Of a DNA stretch of 64,000 bases, positions 43,501 to 51,474 are shown in pieces. Origin of the DNA: Bacteroides cutis (lineage in GTDB: Bacteria; Bacteroidota; Bacteroidia; Bacteroidales; Bacteroidaceae); assembly GCF_900241005.1 (NCBI RefSeq), contig NZ_OEST01000007.1:62001-126000 (forward strand), read 5' to 3'. Under the pieces are notes generated by a model that worked only from the letters and a program-made list of their open reading frames with translations, did no database searches and was not told the origin of the DNA. The translations under genes were made by a program, and so were the position numbers. The stretch's first letter is position 1. Each line of letters opens with the position of its first letter.

Positions 43501-44391
43501 TTATCGGAGGTTCGCTGCGAGGTATTTTCGCATTTCATTGACAGGCATTCCACGCCGTCGAGCATAGTCTTCCAACTGGTCTTCACCGATTTTGCCGACA
43601 GCGAAATAATGGGATGCCGGATGAGCCAGCATCATTCCACAAACGGAAGCATGCGGGTGCATAGCTCCGTTTTCAGTCAATGTAATTCCGATCTGCTTCA
43701 TGTCGAGCAATTCATCCAGTATGAAATTGACCGATTGGTCGGGCAAGGAAGGATAGCCTACAGCCGGACGTATACCTTGGTATTTCTCTACCAGCAAGTC
43801 CGGAATAGATAAAGACTCATCGGGCACATATCCCCATGCCCTTTTACGGACATATTCGTGCATTTTTTCGGTTGCGGCTTCTGCCAGACGGTCGCTTAAT
43901 GTCTGTACGAGCAGAAGTTTGTACGGGTCGTCTTTGTAATATTTTTCAGTTTCTTCCTTGATGGAAGAAGCAAACAACCCTATCGTATCAGTCGTACCCG
44001 ATGAAAGCGGGCGTATGAAATCGCTTAAACAGAGAAATGGGCTCCCGTCAGGATGTGGCGTTTGTTGTCGAAGTAAAGGGAAAGTCGTTCCTTCTATAAT
44101 CAGGTCGTCACCATCCGAGTTGGCTTGGCATAACCGGTAAATGCATTGGATGGTAAGTTCTCCATCCAATGCATTCAGCATTCTGCTTGCCTCCTTGAAA
44201 AGCTGCATTGCTTCTACAGCCTTCACACGTTCTTCTGCAGGAAAGGTGGTTATCCAAGAGGCACGACAAACATAGCAACCATCTATACCGGCTATAGTTG
44301 CAAACCGTGGCTGAAAACCCCATGCATGGAAAAAGTATATCCAGTTGATATAGGGCGTTACTTCGTGAACTTTATAATTGATTACAGGCAA
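43501..44391 (-). CDS. Stand-alone methionine synthase reactivation (AdoMet-binding) domain protein
   Basis: The product has 296 residues. The C-terminal half matches the activation domain of cobalamin-dependent methionine synthase (MetH): KRAWGYVPDE, the AdoMet-binding GIRPAVGYPSLPDQ and HPASHYFAVGKIGEDQLEDYA. In E. coli this domain is fused to MetH and rebinds AdoMet to re-methylate oxidised cob(II)alamin. Here it is a separate gene with its own N-terminal segment, so it should act in trans on a MetH encoded elsewhere. It starts 11 bp after the dihydroorotase stop, suggesting co-transcription. Confidence 0.82.
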   Translation of the reverse strand: MPVINYKVHEVTPYINWIYFFHAWGFQPRFATIAGIDGCYVCRASWITTFPAEERVKAVEAMQLFKEASRMLNALDGELTIQCIYRLCQANSDGDDLIIEGTTFPLLRQQTPHPDGSPFLCLSDFIRPLSSGTTDTIGLFASSIKEETEKYYKDDPYKLLLVQTLSDRLAEAATEKMHEYVRKRAWGYVPDESLSIPDLLVEKYQGIRPAVGYPSLPDQSVNFILDELLDMKQIGITLTENGAMHPHASVCGMMLAHPASHYFAVGKIGEDQLEDYARRRGMPVNEMRKYLAANLR

Positions 44392-44402
44392 AGGCTGGTA
44401 AA

Positions 44403-45755
44403 TTAGGATTTATAATCAAATCTCAACTCTTCTCCCCGGTAAGCCTCGTCCACCTTGTTGTCATTATAAATAAGGTGTCCGTTGGCAAATGTTTTTTCTA
44501 CTTTCCAATTGAACGTGTGTCCTTCCAGTGGACTCCAGCCGCATTTGCTTAGAATGTTTTTAGTAGTTACCTCCCAAGGAGTATTGGGGCGTACCAACAC
44601 TAAGTCCGCCTGATAACCTTCGCGGATATATCCTCGCCGGCAGATACCGAATATCTGTGCAGGCGCATGGCACATCTTCTGTACAATCGTTTCCAGGGAG
44701 AACACGCCTTGGTCTACCAGTTCGAGCATGCTTACAAGAGAGAATTGTATCATAGGCATACCTGACATTGCTTTCAGTGCGCCTCCCTTCTTTTCACTCA
44801 GCAGATGGGGAGCGTGGTCTGTAGCGATGACATCGATAACTCCTGAATTGACTGCCGCGCGTATGGCTCTCTGCTCGATAGGTCTTTTAATGGCAGGATT
44901 ACATTTAATGCGTGTACCTAATTTACTATAATCGGAAGTTCCGTATATCAGATGGGCTATACATGCTTCAGCTGTAATCAGCTTTTCGGAAAGAGGAGCG
45001 TCGCTGAATAGTTTCAACTCTTTAGCGGTAGATACATGAAGTATATGTAATCTTGCCCCGGCAATTGTAGCCAGGCGTACCGCCAGTTCCGAAGATGTAT
45101 AGCATGCAGCTATGGAGCGGATATTGGGATGTTCCTTGACGGGAATATCTTGTTCCCCCTTATATTTCGCTTTGTATTTCTCTATATTGGCAAGTATGGT
45201 TTCCTGATCTTCGCAATGGGCAGCAATCAGCATGTCAGTTCCATTGAATATCTTCAGCAGGCTGTTCATCTTATCTACCAGCATATTGCCGGTACTTGAT
45301 CCCATGAATAGTTTAATACCGCAAACACGATGTCTGTCTAATTTATCAAACTCGGTATAATTCGTATTGGTTGCACCGAAATAACAAGAGTGATTGACGA
45401 TACACTTTTCATTCAGCAAATCGAACTTGGCATGTAAGGCATCCAACGATGTAGTGAGTGGATTTGTATTCGGCATGTCCATAATAGAAGTGACACCTCC
45501 TGCGGCAGCTGCCCGGCTTTCGGTAAAGATGTCTGCCTTATGGGTCAATCCGGGATCACGGAAATGCACGTGGTCGTCTATAATACCCGGCAACAAGTAG
45601 CAACCGGTAGCGTCAATCGTTTCATCACAAGGAGCGGAGAGAGGTTTCCAGTTTGTCAGTACCTCGGCGATACGTCCGTCTTCTATGACAACGGAACCTT
45701 GGATGGATTGTCCTTCATTGACAATCATTGCATTATGTATCAGCGTTCTTTTCAT
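44403..45755 (-). CDS. pyrC: Dihydroorotase
   Basis: The 450-residue cyclic amidohydrolase interconverts carbamoyl-aspartate and dihydroorotate in pyrimidine synthesis. Metal ligands appear in DDHVHFRDPGLTHK (H-x-H), in LIAAHCEDQE and LHILHVSTAKEL (histidines), and the catalytic Asp in VIATDHAPHL. Length and motifs fit the class I (PyrC/allantoinase-like) group. Allantoinase is a possible confusion but no purine-degradation genes are nearby. It lies between a DPMS-like gene and the MetH-activation gene. Confidence 0.9.
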   Translation of the reverse strand: MKRTLIHNAMIVNEGQSIQGSVVIEDGRIAEVLTNWKPLSAPCDETIDATGCYLLPGIIDDHVHFRDPGLTHKADIFTESRAAAAGGVTSIMDMPNTNPLTTSLDALHAKFDLLNEKCIVNHSCYFGATNTNYTEFDKLDRHRVCGIKLFMGSSTGNMLVDKMNSLLKIFNGTDMLIAAHCEDQETILANIEKYKAKYKGEQDIPVKEHPNIRSIAACYTSSELAVRLATIAGARLHILHVSTAKELKLFSDAPLSEKLITAEACIAHLIYGTSDYSKLGTRIKCNPAIKRPIEQRAIRAAVNSGVIDVIATDHAPHLLSEKKGGALKAMSGMPMIQFSLVSMLELVDQGVFSLETIVQKMCHAPAQIFGICRRGYIREGYQADLVLVRPNTPWEVTTKNILSKCGWSPLEGHTFNWKVEKTFANGHLIYNDNKVDEAYRGEELRFDYKS

Positions 45756-45791
45756 TTCTTTGATGGATAATTGATAGTTGATAATGGCTAA

Positions 45792-46544
45792 TTAGTTATC
45801 ATCGGCCGCTTTTGGGAATTTGTGAAACCAACTGTTCCATTTTAATCTCATCACTCCGAAGACGGCCTCACCGAAAATGCTGCTGTTCATCTTGGAGGTT
45901 CCCAATTCGCGGTTGATGAAGATGACAGGCACTTCTTTTACCTTGAACCCGCATTTGTAGGCGGTAAATTTCATCTCAATCTGAAAAGCGTAGCCTTTGA
46001 AACGTATACCGTCGAGGTCGATAGTCTCCAATACCCGTCTGCGATAACATACAAACCCTGCAGTCGTATCATGGATAGGCAATCCGGTGATGATACGTAC
46101 ATATTTGGATGCGAAATAAGACATCAGCACACGTCCCATGGGCCAGTTTACCACATTGACACCACTTACATATCGTGAACCTATGGCTATGTCGGCAGCC
46201 TCTTCTGCACAAGCTTGGTAGAGGCGCGGCAAGTCTTTGGGATTGTGGCTGAAGTCCGCATCCATTTCAAAGATATATTCGTAATCGTGTTGCAACGCCC
46301 ATTTAAAACCTGCGATATAAGCCGTGCCCAAGCCAAGTTTTCCTTTACGTTCCACCATAAACAGACGTTCGGGAAACTCTTTTTGTAGTTTTTTTACGAT
46401 ATCCGCCGTTCCGTCGGGCGATCCGTCTTCAATGATGAGAATATGGAAACCGTGCTCCAAAGCGAAGACGGCACGAATTATATTTTCGATATTTTCCCGT
46501 TCGTTATAGGTGGGGATGATGACGATGCTATCTGATGTCTGCAT
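45792..46544 (-). CDS. Dolichol-phosphate-mannose-synthase-like polyprenol glycosyltransferase
   Basis: The product has 250 residues. The family 2 glycosyltransferase fold is clear: VIIPTYNERENIENII at the N-terminus, EDGSPDGTADIV, the D-x-D-type metal motif EMDADFSHNPKDL and HDTTAGFVCYRR. This is the DPM1 class, which loads mannose or glucose from the nucleotide sugar onto polyprenyl phosphate. It has no C-terminal GtrA domain or membrane helices, so it acts at the inner face of the membrane. The lipid-linked sugar may feed protein O-glycosylation or surface glycans. It has its own promoter, divergent from mfd. Confidence 0.86.
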   Translation of the reverse strand: MQTSDSIVIIPTYNERENIENIIRAVFALEHGFHILIIEDGSPDGTADIVKKLQKEFPERLFMVERKGKLGLGTAYIAGFKWALQHDYEYIFEMDADFSHNPKDLPRLYQACAEEAADIAIGSRYVSGVNVVNWPMGRVLMSYFASKYVRIITGLPIHDTTAGFVCYRRRVLETIDLDGIRFKGYAFQIEMKFTAYKCGFKVKEVPVIFINRELGTSKMNSSIFGEAVFGVMRLKWNSWFHKFPKAADDN

Positions 46545-46580
46545 ATATTCCTGTTAAATATGAGGAGTTGTTAATGGGAA

Positions 46581-46588
46581 CAAATGTA
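46581..46588 (-). promoter_or_regulatory. -7 box for the DPMS-like gene
   Basis: The minus strand reads TACATTTG, 37 bp before the start at 46544. Confidence 0.5.
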
Positions 46589-46630
46589 ATGCTTTTCTAT
46601 CATTTACGGATAAAACTAAGGATTATTTAG

Positions 46631-46638
46631 TATTTTTG
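46631..46638 (+). promoter_or_regulatory. -7 box for mfd
   Basis: TATTTTTG fits TAnnTTTG. Transcription would start near 46645, so the leader consists almost entirely of the inverted repeat at 46650-46721. Confidence 0.5.
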
Positions 46639-46649
46639 CGCCGGAAACT

Positions 46650-46721
46650 CACCACGGATTACGCAGATTTACACAGATTAATGATTTAGACAATCTGTGT
46701 AAGTCCGTGTAGTTTGTGGTG
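46650..46721 (+). repeat. Dispersed inverted repeat forming the mfd leader
   Basis: CACCAC at 46650-46655 pairs with GTGGTG near 46716-46721, and TTACACAGATT (46669-46679) pairs perfectly with AATCTGTGTAA (46692-46702) around a 12-nt loop. The text (ccacggattacgcagattta) belongs to a motif scattered through Bacteroidales genomes; a degenerate copy is at 60810-60890. Confidence 0.7.
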
Positions 46722-46738
46722 AAATAAAAACAAACGTG

Positions 46739-49700
46739 ATGACTATTACCGAACTACAACGCTTGTACGCCGCCCATCCCAACGTAGAGGGTATGGGCCG
46801 GTTGTTTAAAGACTCTTCTATCCGGCATTTGTACTGTGGTGGCCTGTGTGCTTCCGCTGCTTCCTTGTTTTCATCCGTGTTGGTGCAACGTGCCGAGGTT
46901 CCGTTCGTTTTCATTTTGGGCGATTTGGAAGAAGCCGGTTATTTCTATCATGACTTGACCCGGATATTGGGAACGGAAAAAATATTGTTTTTCCCCTCTT
47001 CTTTCCGGCGTGCCATTAAATACGGACAGAAGGATGCCGCCAATGAAATTCTGCGTACTGAAGTCCTGAGCCGTTTACAAAAGGGAGAAGAAGGACTTTG
47101 TGTGGTGACCTATCCCGATGCTTTGGCAGAGAAAGTGGTTTCTCGCAAAGAACTTGGCGATAAGACCCTGAAACTTCATACGGGCGAAAAGGTAGATATG
47201 AATTTCATCACGGAAGTATTACGCAGTTATGGTTTTGAATATGTAGATTATGTCTACGAACCCGGACAATATGCTGTCCGTGGTAGTATCATCGATGTTT
47301 TTTCTTTTTCTTCCGAATCTCCTTTCCGAATCGACTTTTTCGGTGATGAAGTAGAGAGTATCCGTACCTTCGAAGTCGATACCCAGCTTTCCAAAGAGAA
47401 GAAAGAGAGTATAGTGATAGTACCCGATTTGAGCCGTAGTCTGGAGCAAAACGGTAGTGGTGGTATGGTGTCGTTTCTGGATTTTCTTCAACCTGATACC
47501 ATACTTTCCATGCGCGATTTCCTGTGGTTGCGCGAGCGTATACAGACTGTACATGATGAAGCACTTACACCTCAAGCCATTGTTGCCCGTGAATCGGAAG
47601 AAAACGGAATCGTCACTTTAGAAGGCAAATTGATTGATGGAGGAGAGTTTACATTACGTGCGCTTGATTTCCGGCGGATGGAATTTGGTACAAAACCTAC
47701 GGGAACACCTGATGCAACTATTTCGTTCGATACTTCCGTCCAACCTATTTTCCATAAGAACTTCGACCTTGCGGCAGAAACTTTTCAGGAATACCTTGCA
47801 CAAAATTATACCCTATATATATGTAGCGACAGTGTGAAGCAAACCGACCGTATCCGTGCCATCTTTGAGGATCGGGGCGATAACATCGCTTTTACCGCTG
47901 TCGAACGTACCTTGCACGAGGGATTTGCCGATAACACATTGCGTCTCTGTATCTTTACGGATCACCAGTTGTTCGACCGTTTTCATAAGTATAACCTCAA
48001 GAGTGAGAAAGCGCGTAGCGGAAAGGTGGCGCTTTCCCTGAAAGAGCTCAACCAGTTTACTCCGGGCGATTATGTTGTCCATACTGATCACGGTGTGGGA
48101 CGCTTCACCGGATTGGTACGTATTCCCAATGGGGATACCACTCAAGAAGTGATGAGGCTTGTCTATCAGAATGAAGATGTCGTATTCGTCTCTATTCATT
48201 CCCTGCACAAAGTGTCCAAGTATAAGGGGAAGGATGGGGAGGCTCCGCGCTTGAATAAATTGGGTACGGGGGCTTGGGAAAAGTTGAAAGACCGTACCAA
48301 GACCAAGATAAAAGACATTGCCCGTGATCTCATCAAACTTTACTCACAGCGCCGTGAAGAGAAAGGTTTTCAATACAGTCCCGACAGTTTCCTGCAACAT
48401 GAATTGGAAGCTTCTTTCCTTTATGAGGATACTCCTGACCAGAGTAAAGCCACTGCCGAGGTAAAGGCTGATATGGAAAGTGCCCGTCCGATGGATCGTC
48501 TGGTGTGTGGTGATGTCGGTTTCGGAAAAACGGAAGTTGCCGTGCGGGCTGCTTTCAAAGCCGTTGCCGACAACAAACAGGTAGCTGTCTTGGTGCCTAC
48601 TACCGTTCTTGCCTATCAGCATTTCCAGACTTTCAAGGAACGCCTGAAAGGTTTGCCTTGTAAGGTGGAATATCTGAGCCGTGCACGCACCGCCGCGCAA
48701 GCCAAAGCGGTAATCAAGGGACTTGCCGACGGCGAAGTGAATATCCTCATCGGTACTCATCGTATCCTGGGTAAAGATGTGAAGTTCAAAGATCTTGGCT
48801 TGCTGATTATTGACGAGGAGCAGAAATTCGGAGTTTCTGTCAAAGAGAAACTTCGTCAGCTAAAGGTCAATGTAGATACGCTCACCATGACTGCTACGCC
48901 CATTCCCCGAACTTTACAATTCTCATTGATGGGTGCCCGCGATTTGAGCGTCATCCAAACTCCGCCGCCCAACCGTTATCCCATTCAGACGGAAGTACAT
49001 ACTTTCAATGAAGAAATCATAGCCGATGCCATCAACTTCGAAATGAGCCGCAACGGACAAGTATTCTTCGTGAATAATCGTATTTCCAATCTTGTGGAAC
49101 TCAAAATGATGATCCAGCGTCATATTCCCGACTGCCGTGTTGCCATCGGTCATGGCCAGATGGAACCTGCCGAACTGGAGAAGATCATATTGGATTTCGT
49201 CAATTATGATTACGATGTGTTGCTTGCCACCACCATCATAGAAAGTGGTATTGATATCCCCAATGCCAATACCATTGTCATCAACCAGGCCCAGAACTTC
49301 GGACTGAGTGACCTCCACCAGATGCGTGGCCGTGTGGGGCGAAGCAACAAGAAAGCCTTTTGCTATCTGTTGGCTCCTCCTCTGTCTTCCCTTACTCCGG
49401 AAGCCAAGCGCCGCCTGCAAGCCATCGAGAATTTTTCCGATTTAGGTAGTGGCATCCATATCGCTATGCAAGACCTCGACATCCGCGGTGCGGGAAATAT
49501 GTTGGGTGCGGAACAAAGCGGTTTCATTGCCGACCTTGGTTATGAAACCTATCAAAAGATACTCTCCGAAGCCGTACATGAATTGAAGACCGATGAGTTC
49601 GCCGACTTGTATGCCGACGAGCTGAAAGCCGATGGGGGGGGTATCAGTGGTGAACAGTTCGTTGACGAGTGCCAGGTGGAAAGTGATCTCGAACTCCTGC

Positions 49701-50128
49701 TTCCCGCCACTTACGTCACCGGTAGCAGCGAACGCATGTTGCTCTATCGGGAATTGGATAGCATGACGCTCGATAAAGATGTAGAAGCCTTCCGTGCTCG
49801 TCTTGAAGATCGCTTTGGCCCCGTTCCTTCCGAAACCGAAGAACTTCTGCGCATTGTTCCGCTTCGCCGCCTTGCCGCGCGCATCGGTGCGGAGAAAGTC
49901 TTCCTGAAGGGTGGACGTATGTCCCTGTTCTTTATTTCCAATCCGGACAGTCCATATTATCAGAGTCAGGCATTTGGGAAAGTCATCGCCTATATGATGA
50001 AATATACCCGTCGCTGTGACCTGCGTGAGCAGAATGGCAAACGGAGTATGTTGGTAAAGGACGTAAAGACTGTGGAAGAAGCTGTCAGCGTGTTGCAAGA
50101 GGTGGTGGCGATGCAGGTAGAAGAATAG
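46739..50128 (+). CDS. mfd: Transcription-repair coupling factor Mfd
   Basis: The product has 1129 residues from ATG 46739 (GTG 46736 is an in-frame alternative). N-terminal UvrB-homology modules are followed by the CarD-like RNA polymerase-interaction domain (FTPGDYVVHTDHGVGRFTGL) near 445-465. The superfamily 2 translocase has Walker A CGDVGFGKTEV, LLIIDEEQKFG (DEEQ box) and TMTATPIPRT; motif VI is in HQMRGRVGRSNKK, and a C-terminal TRCF domain ends the protein. It removes stalled RNA polymerase and recruits UvrA. It is monocistronic with its own terminator; codon choice is notably GC-richer than in the 23.7-27.6 kb island. Confidence 0.96.
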   Translation: MTITELQRLYAAHPNVEGMGRLFKDSSIRHLYCGGLCASAASLFSSVLVQRAEVPFVFILGDLEEAGYFYHDLTRILGTEKILFFPSSFRRAIKYGQKDAANEILRTEVLSRLQKGEEGLCVVTYPDALAEKVVSRKELGDKTLKLHTGEKVDMNFITEVLRSYGFEYVDYVYEPGQYAVRGSIIDVFSFSSESPFRIDFFGDEVESIRTFEVDTQLSKEKKESIVIVPDLSRSLEQNGSGGMVSFLDFLQPDTILSMRDFLWLRERIQTVHDEALTPQAIVARESEENGIVTLEGKLIDGGEFTLRALDFRRMEFGTKPTGTPDATISFDTSVQPIFHKNFDLAAETFQEYLAQNYTLYICSDSVKQTDRIRAIFEDRGDNIAFTAVERTLHEGFADNTLRLCIFTDHQLFDRFHKYNLKSEKARSGKVALSLKELNQFTPGDYVVHTDHGVGRFTGLVRIPNGDTTQEVMRLVYQNEDVVFVSIHSLHKVSKYKGKDGEAPRLNKLGTGAWEKLKDRTKTKIKDIARDLIKLYSQRREEKGFQYSPDSFLQHELEASFLYEDTPDQSKATAEVKADMESARPMDRLVCGDVGFGKTEVAVRAAFKAVADNKQVAVLVPTTVLAYQHFQTFKERLKGLPCKVEYLSRARTAAQAKAVIKGLADGEVNILIGTHRILGKDVKFKDLGLLIIDEEQKFGVSVKEKLRQLKVNVDTLTMTATPIPRTLQFSLMGARDLSVIQTPPPNRYPIQTEVHTFNEEIIADAINFEMSRNGQVFFVNNRISNLVELKMMIQRHIPDCRVAIGHGQMEPAELEKIILDFVNYDYDVLLATTIIESGIDIPNANTIVINQAQNFGLSDLHQMRGRVGRSNKKAFCYLLAPPLSSLTPEAKRRLQAIENFSDLGSGIHIAMQDLDIRGAGNMLGAEQSGFIADLGYETYQKILSEAVHELKTDEFADLYADELKADGGGISGEQFVDECQVESDLELLLPATYVTGSSERMLLYRELDSMTLDKDVEAFRARLEDRFGPVPSETEELLRIVPLRRLAARIGAEKVFLKGGRMSLFFISNPDSPYYQSQAFGKVIAYMMKYTRRCDLREQNGKRSMLVKDVKTVEEAVSVLQEVVAMQVEE

Positions 50129-50155
50129 CGGGGAGTCTTTTTTCCCGCATTTTTC
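50128..50155 (+). terminator. Terminator of mfd
   Basis: GCGGGGA (50128-50134) pairs with TTCCCGC (50142-50148) with one G-U pair, followed by ATTTTTC. It begins at the last base of the stop codon. Confidence 0.8.
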
Positions 50156-50164
50156 TCGCTGTTG

Positions 50165-50809
50165 TCAGGGCATTTTCTGTTGCACCTCTTTCCGTATATA
50201 GATTTTGTGCGAACCTCTGCCGGTGTATCCTATGCCGCTGTCAGGCATTTCGCTCCATCTTTTCAGTTCCAGTGCGGCAGCGTTGCGCAACAGTCCTGTC
50301 ATGTTGCAATAGTCATTTACTTTCAGTAGAACGTTTGTTTGCAGATAATTTTGTGCCAGCCTCAAACGTTGTTCTGCCGTATAGCGCGAAGATGAACGCT
50401 GGAATTTCCACTTTGAGCGGTCCAGCCGGCAGTGCATCCCCGTTTCTTGTATAAACTCCTTGTCCGCCCGGAAGTTGATGTTCTGCATGTAGATACTCAT
50501 GGCATTTCGTTTCTGTCCGCCCGGTTCGCCGCTTTCACGTTCAAATCCGTCACGTATTCCCAATGAGGGGGTAAATACGCCCAGTCCGTCTATTTTCACC
50601 GAGTGTCCTTCGCCCATCTCACGGGCAATGGCCTGTGTCAGCGATTTCACCAGCCCGATAATATCACCGGGGGTGAAGGTACTGGCGTAGTTGATATGTT
50701 CGGCCAGATAGCCGAGGTCTACTTGTCCCCAAATCTTCATGCGGGGATAAAGCACTTTCTTGCCGTCCTCTCCGGGGAGGGTCAGCTCTTGCATTTGGTA
50801 TTCTGCCAT
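50165..50809 (-). CDS. HU-HIG family DNA-binding protein
   Basis: The 214-residue protein opens with an HU-like fold (about 20-115) with variant arms: LGYLAEHINYASTFTPGDI, then LVKSLTQAIAREMGEGHSV and IDGLGVFTPSLG. The second half, about 120-214, is a separate DNA-binding-like segment (RYTAEQRLRLAQNYLQ, VNDYCNMTGLLRNAAALELK). This two-part layout is that of the Bacteroidales HU-HIG proteins often found near glycan or surface-polysaccharide loci. Its role is unknown beyond DNA binding. The region upstream (50810-51147) holds no other gene but carries copy B of the dispersed repeat. Confidence 0.8.
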   Translation of the reverse strand: MAEYQMQELTLPGEDGKKVLYPRMKIWGQVDLGYLAEHINYASTFTPGDIIGLVKSLTQAIAREMGEGHSVKIDGLGVFTPSLGIRDGFERESGEPGGQKRNAMSIYMQNINFRADKEFIQETGMHCRLDRSKWKFQRSSSRYTAEQRLRLAQNYLQTNVLLKVNDYCNMTGLLRNAAALELKRWSEMPDSGIGYTGRGSHKIYIRKEVQQKMP

Positions 50810-50834
50810 GATGTCTGTTGTATATAAAACGCTA

Positions 50835-51085
50835 ACGAGACTGATGTTATCAGATGGACGGTATAAGTCGGTTCACAAGGTAGTCTCTGTTCCTTGAAGA
50901 AGAGGGTTGAAGTATAGGAAAAGCTTCATCTCACGCCGCGAGATATATATCTTGGCTGCTGAGATGGCCATCCCGGCTGCAGAGATTTGTATCTTGGCAG
51001 CTAAGATACATCTTTTCTTTGGAGTGGGCAAACTTTCCCCCCGATAAGAGTATGTTTTCTTAAGGGATTGATGTGGTTTCTTCAT
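50835..51085. repeat. Dispersed palindromic repeat, copy B
   Basis: The same element as at 20740-20995, same orientation, diverged by substitutions and small indels. The 21-bp-period core lies at about 50930-51012 (gagatatatatcttggctgc, then agatggccatcccggctgc). Both flanks also match copy A, including the TTCACAAGGTAGT / TTCATAAGATAGT segment on the left. It stands upstream of the HU-HIG gene and just before the promoter of the 6S-like RNA. Confidence 0.75.
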
Positions 51086-51147
51086 CGAACTCTGTCATGT
51101 CCTTCTATAATAGAGGAAGGAATAGGTCGTGTGAAAATCGTCATCGG

Positions 51148-51180
51148 TTTGTTGTTTTTGGATAAATAATAATATCTTTG
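51148..51180 (+). promoter_or_regulatory. Strong promoter of the 6S-like RNA
   Basis: TTTG (51148-51151), 21 bp, TATCTTTG (51173-51180): both Bacteroidetes boxes at ideal spacing, with no coding start nearby downstream. Confidence 0.75.
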
Positions 51181-51186
51181 CATTGT

Positions 51187-51399
51187 GAAGTAATTGCGGT
51201 GGCAAGGCTTCGCATTTTTGTGGAAAGACTTAGCATTTGCTATTTATTCTGTAATGCTCTGAAAATTTGGCCGTTGGAAGAACTAATACAAGAATAAGTT
51301 TGTAGATGTCTACGCTATAGCGTGGGCAGGACTTATTCGTATTAGTGGGTTAGGCCAAATACCTCAGAGCATGGATATAGTTCGGTCCATGCTTTTTTT
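51187..51399 (+). ncRNA. ssrS: Rod-shaped non-coding RNA, probable 6S RNA
   Basis: Between a consensus promoter and an intrinsic terminator, about 205-213 nt carry no convincing frame but fold into one long rod. Paired segments, outside to inside: ATGCTCTGA 51254-51262 with 51364-51372; TTTGGCC 51266-51272 with 51353-51359; ACTAATAC 51282-51289 with 51339-51346; GAATAAGT 51292-51299 with 51331-51338; and GTCTACGC with GCGTGGGC around a TATA loop. All but the last are perfect. A 9-nt/6-nt bubble (51273-51281 / 51347-51352) interrupts the rod, like the open-promoter mimic of 6S RNA. Length and free-standing expression also fit. The 6S label is inference; the structure is seen directly. Confidence 0.65.
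51369..51399 (+). terminator. Terminator of the 6S-like RNA
   Basis: GCATGGA (51369-51375) pairs with TCCATGC (51386-51392), then T7. Its left arm shares four bases with the outer closing stem of the RNA, so the two pairings compete. Confidence 0.9.
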
Positions 51400-51474
51400 A
51401 TGCCCAAAATACAAGCGATAGGCTCTGCTTGTCTTGATTATCGAAAAAGAGTCTTAACGAAAAAATGTACTATT

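Noticed and set aside
43416..43586. 57-residue N-terminal extension of the sigma factor
   Set aside because: The extension overlaps the MetH-activation gene and a -7 box, and ECF sigma region 2 starts right at the ATG at 43415.
49442..50098. Minus-strand frame of about 218 residues inside mfd
   Set aside because: Antisense shadow of a strongly coding region; no recognisable motif and no promoter.
50873..51085. 70-residue minus-strand frame in repeat copy B
   Set aside because: Same cause as copy A: a repeat whose period is a multiple of three stays open by chance. Kept only as a question in the repeat finding.
51400..51474. Upstream start for the 51475 lipoprotein
   Set aside because: The ATG at 51400 lies at the end of the terminator T-run of the 6S-like RNA and would bury the signal peptide 25 residues inside the protein.
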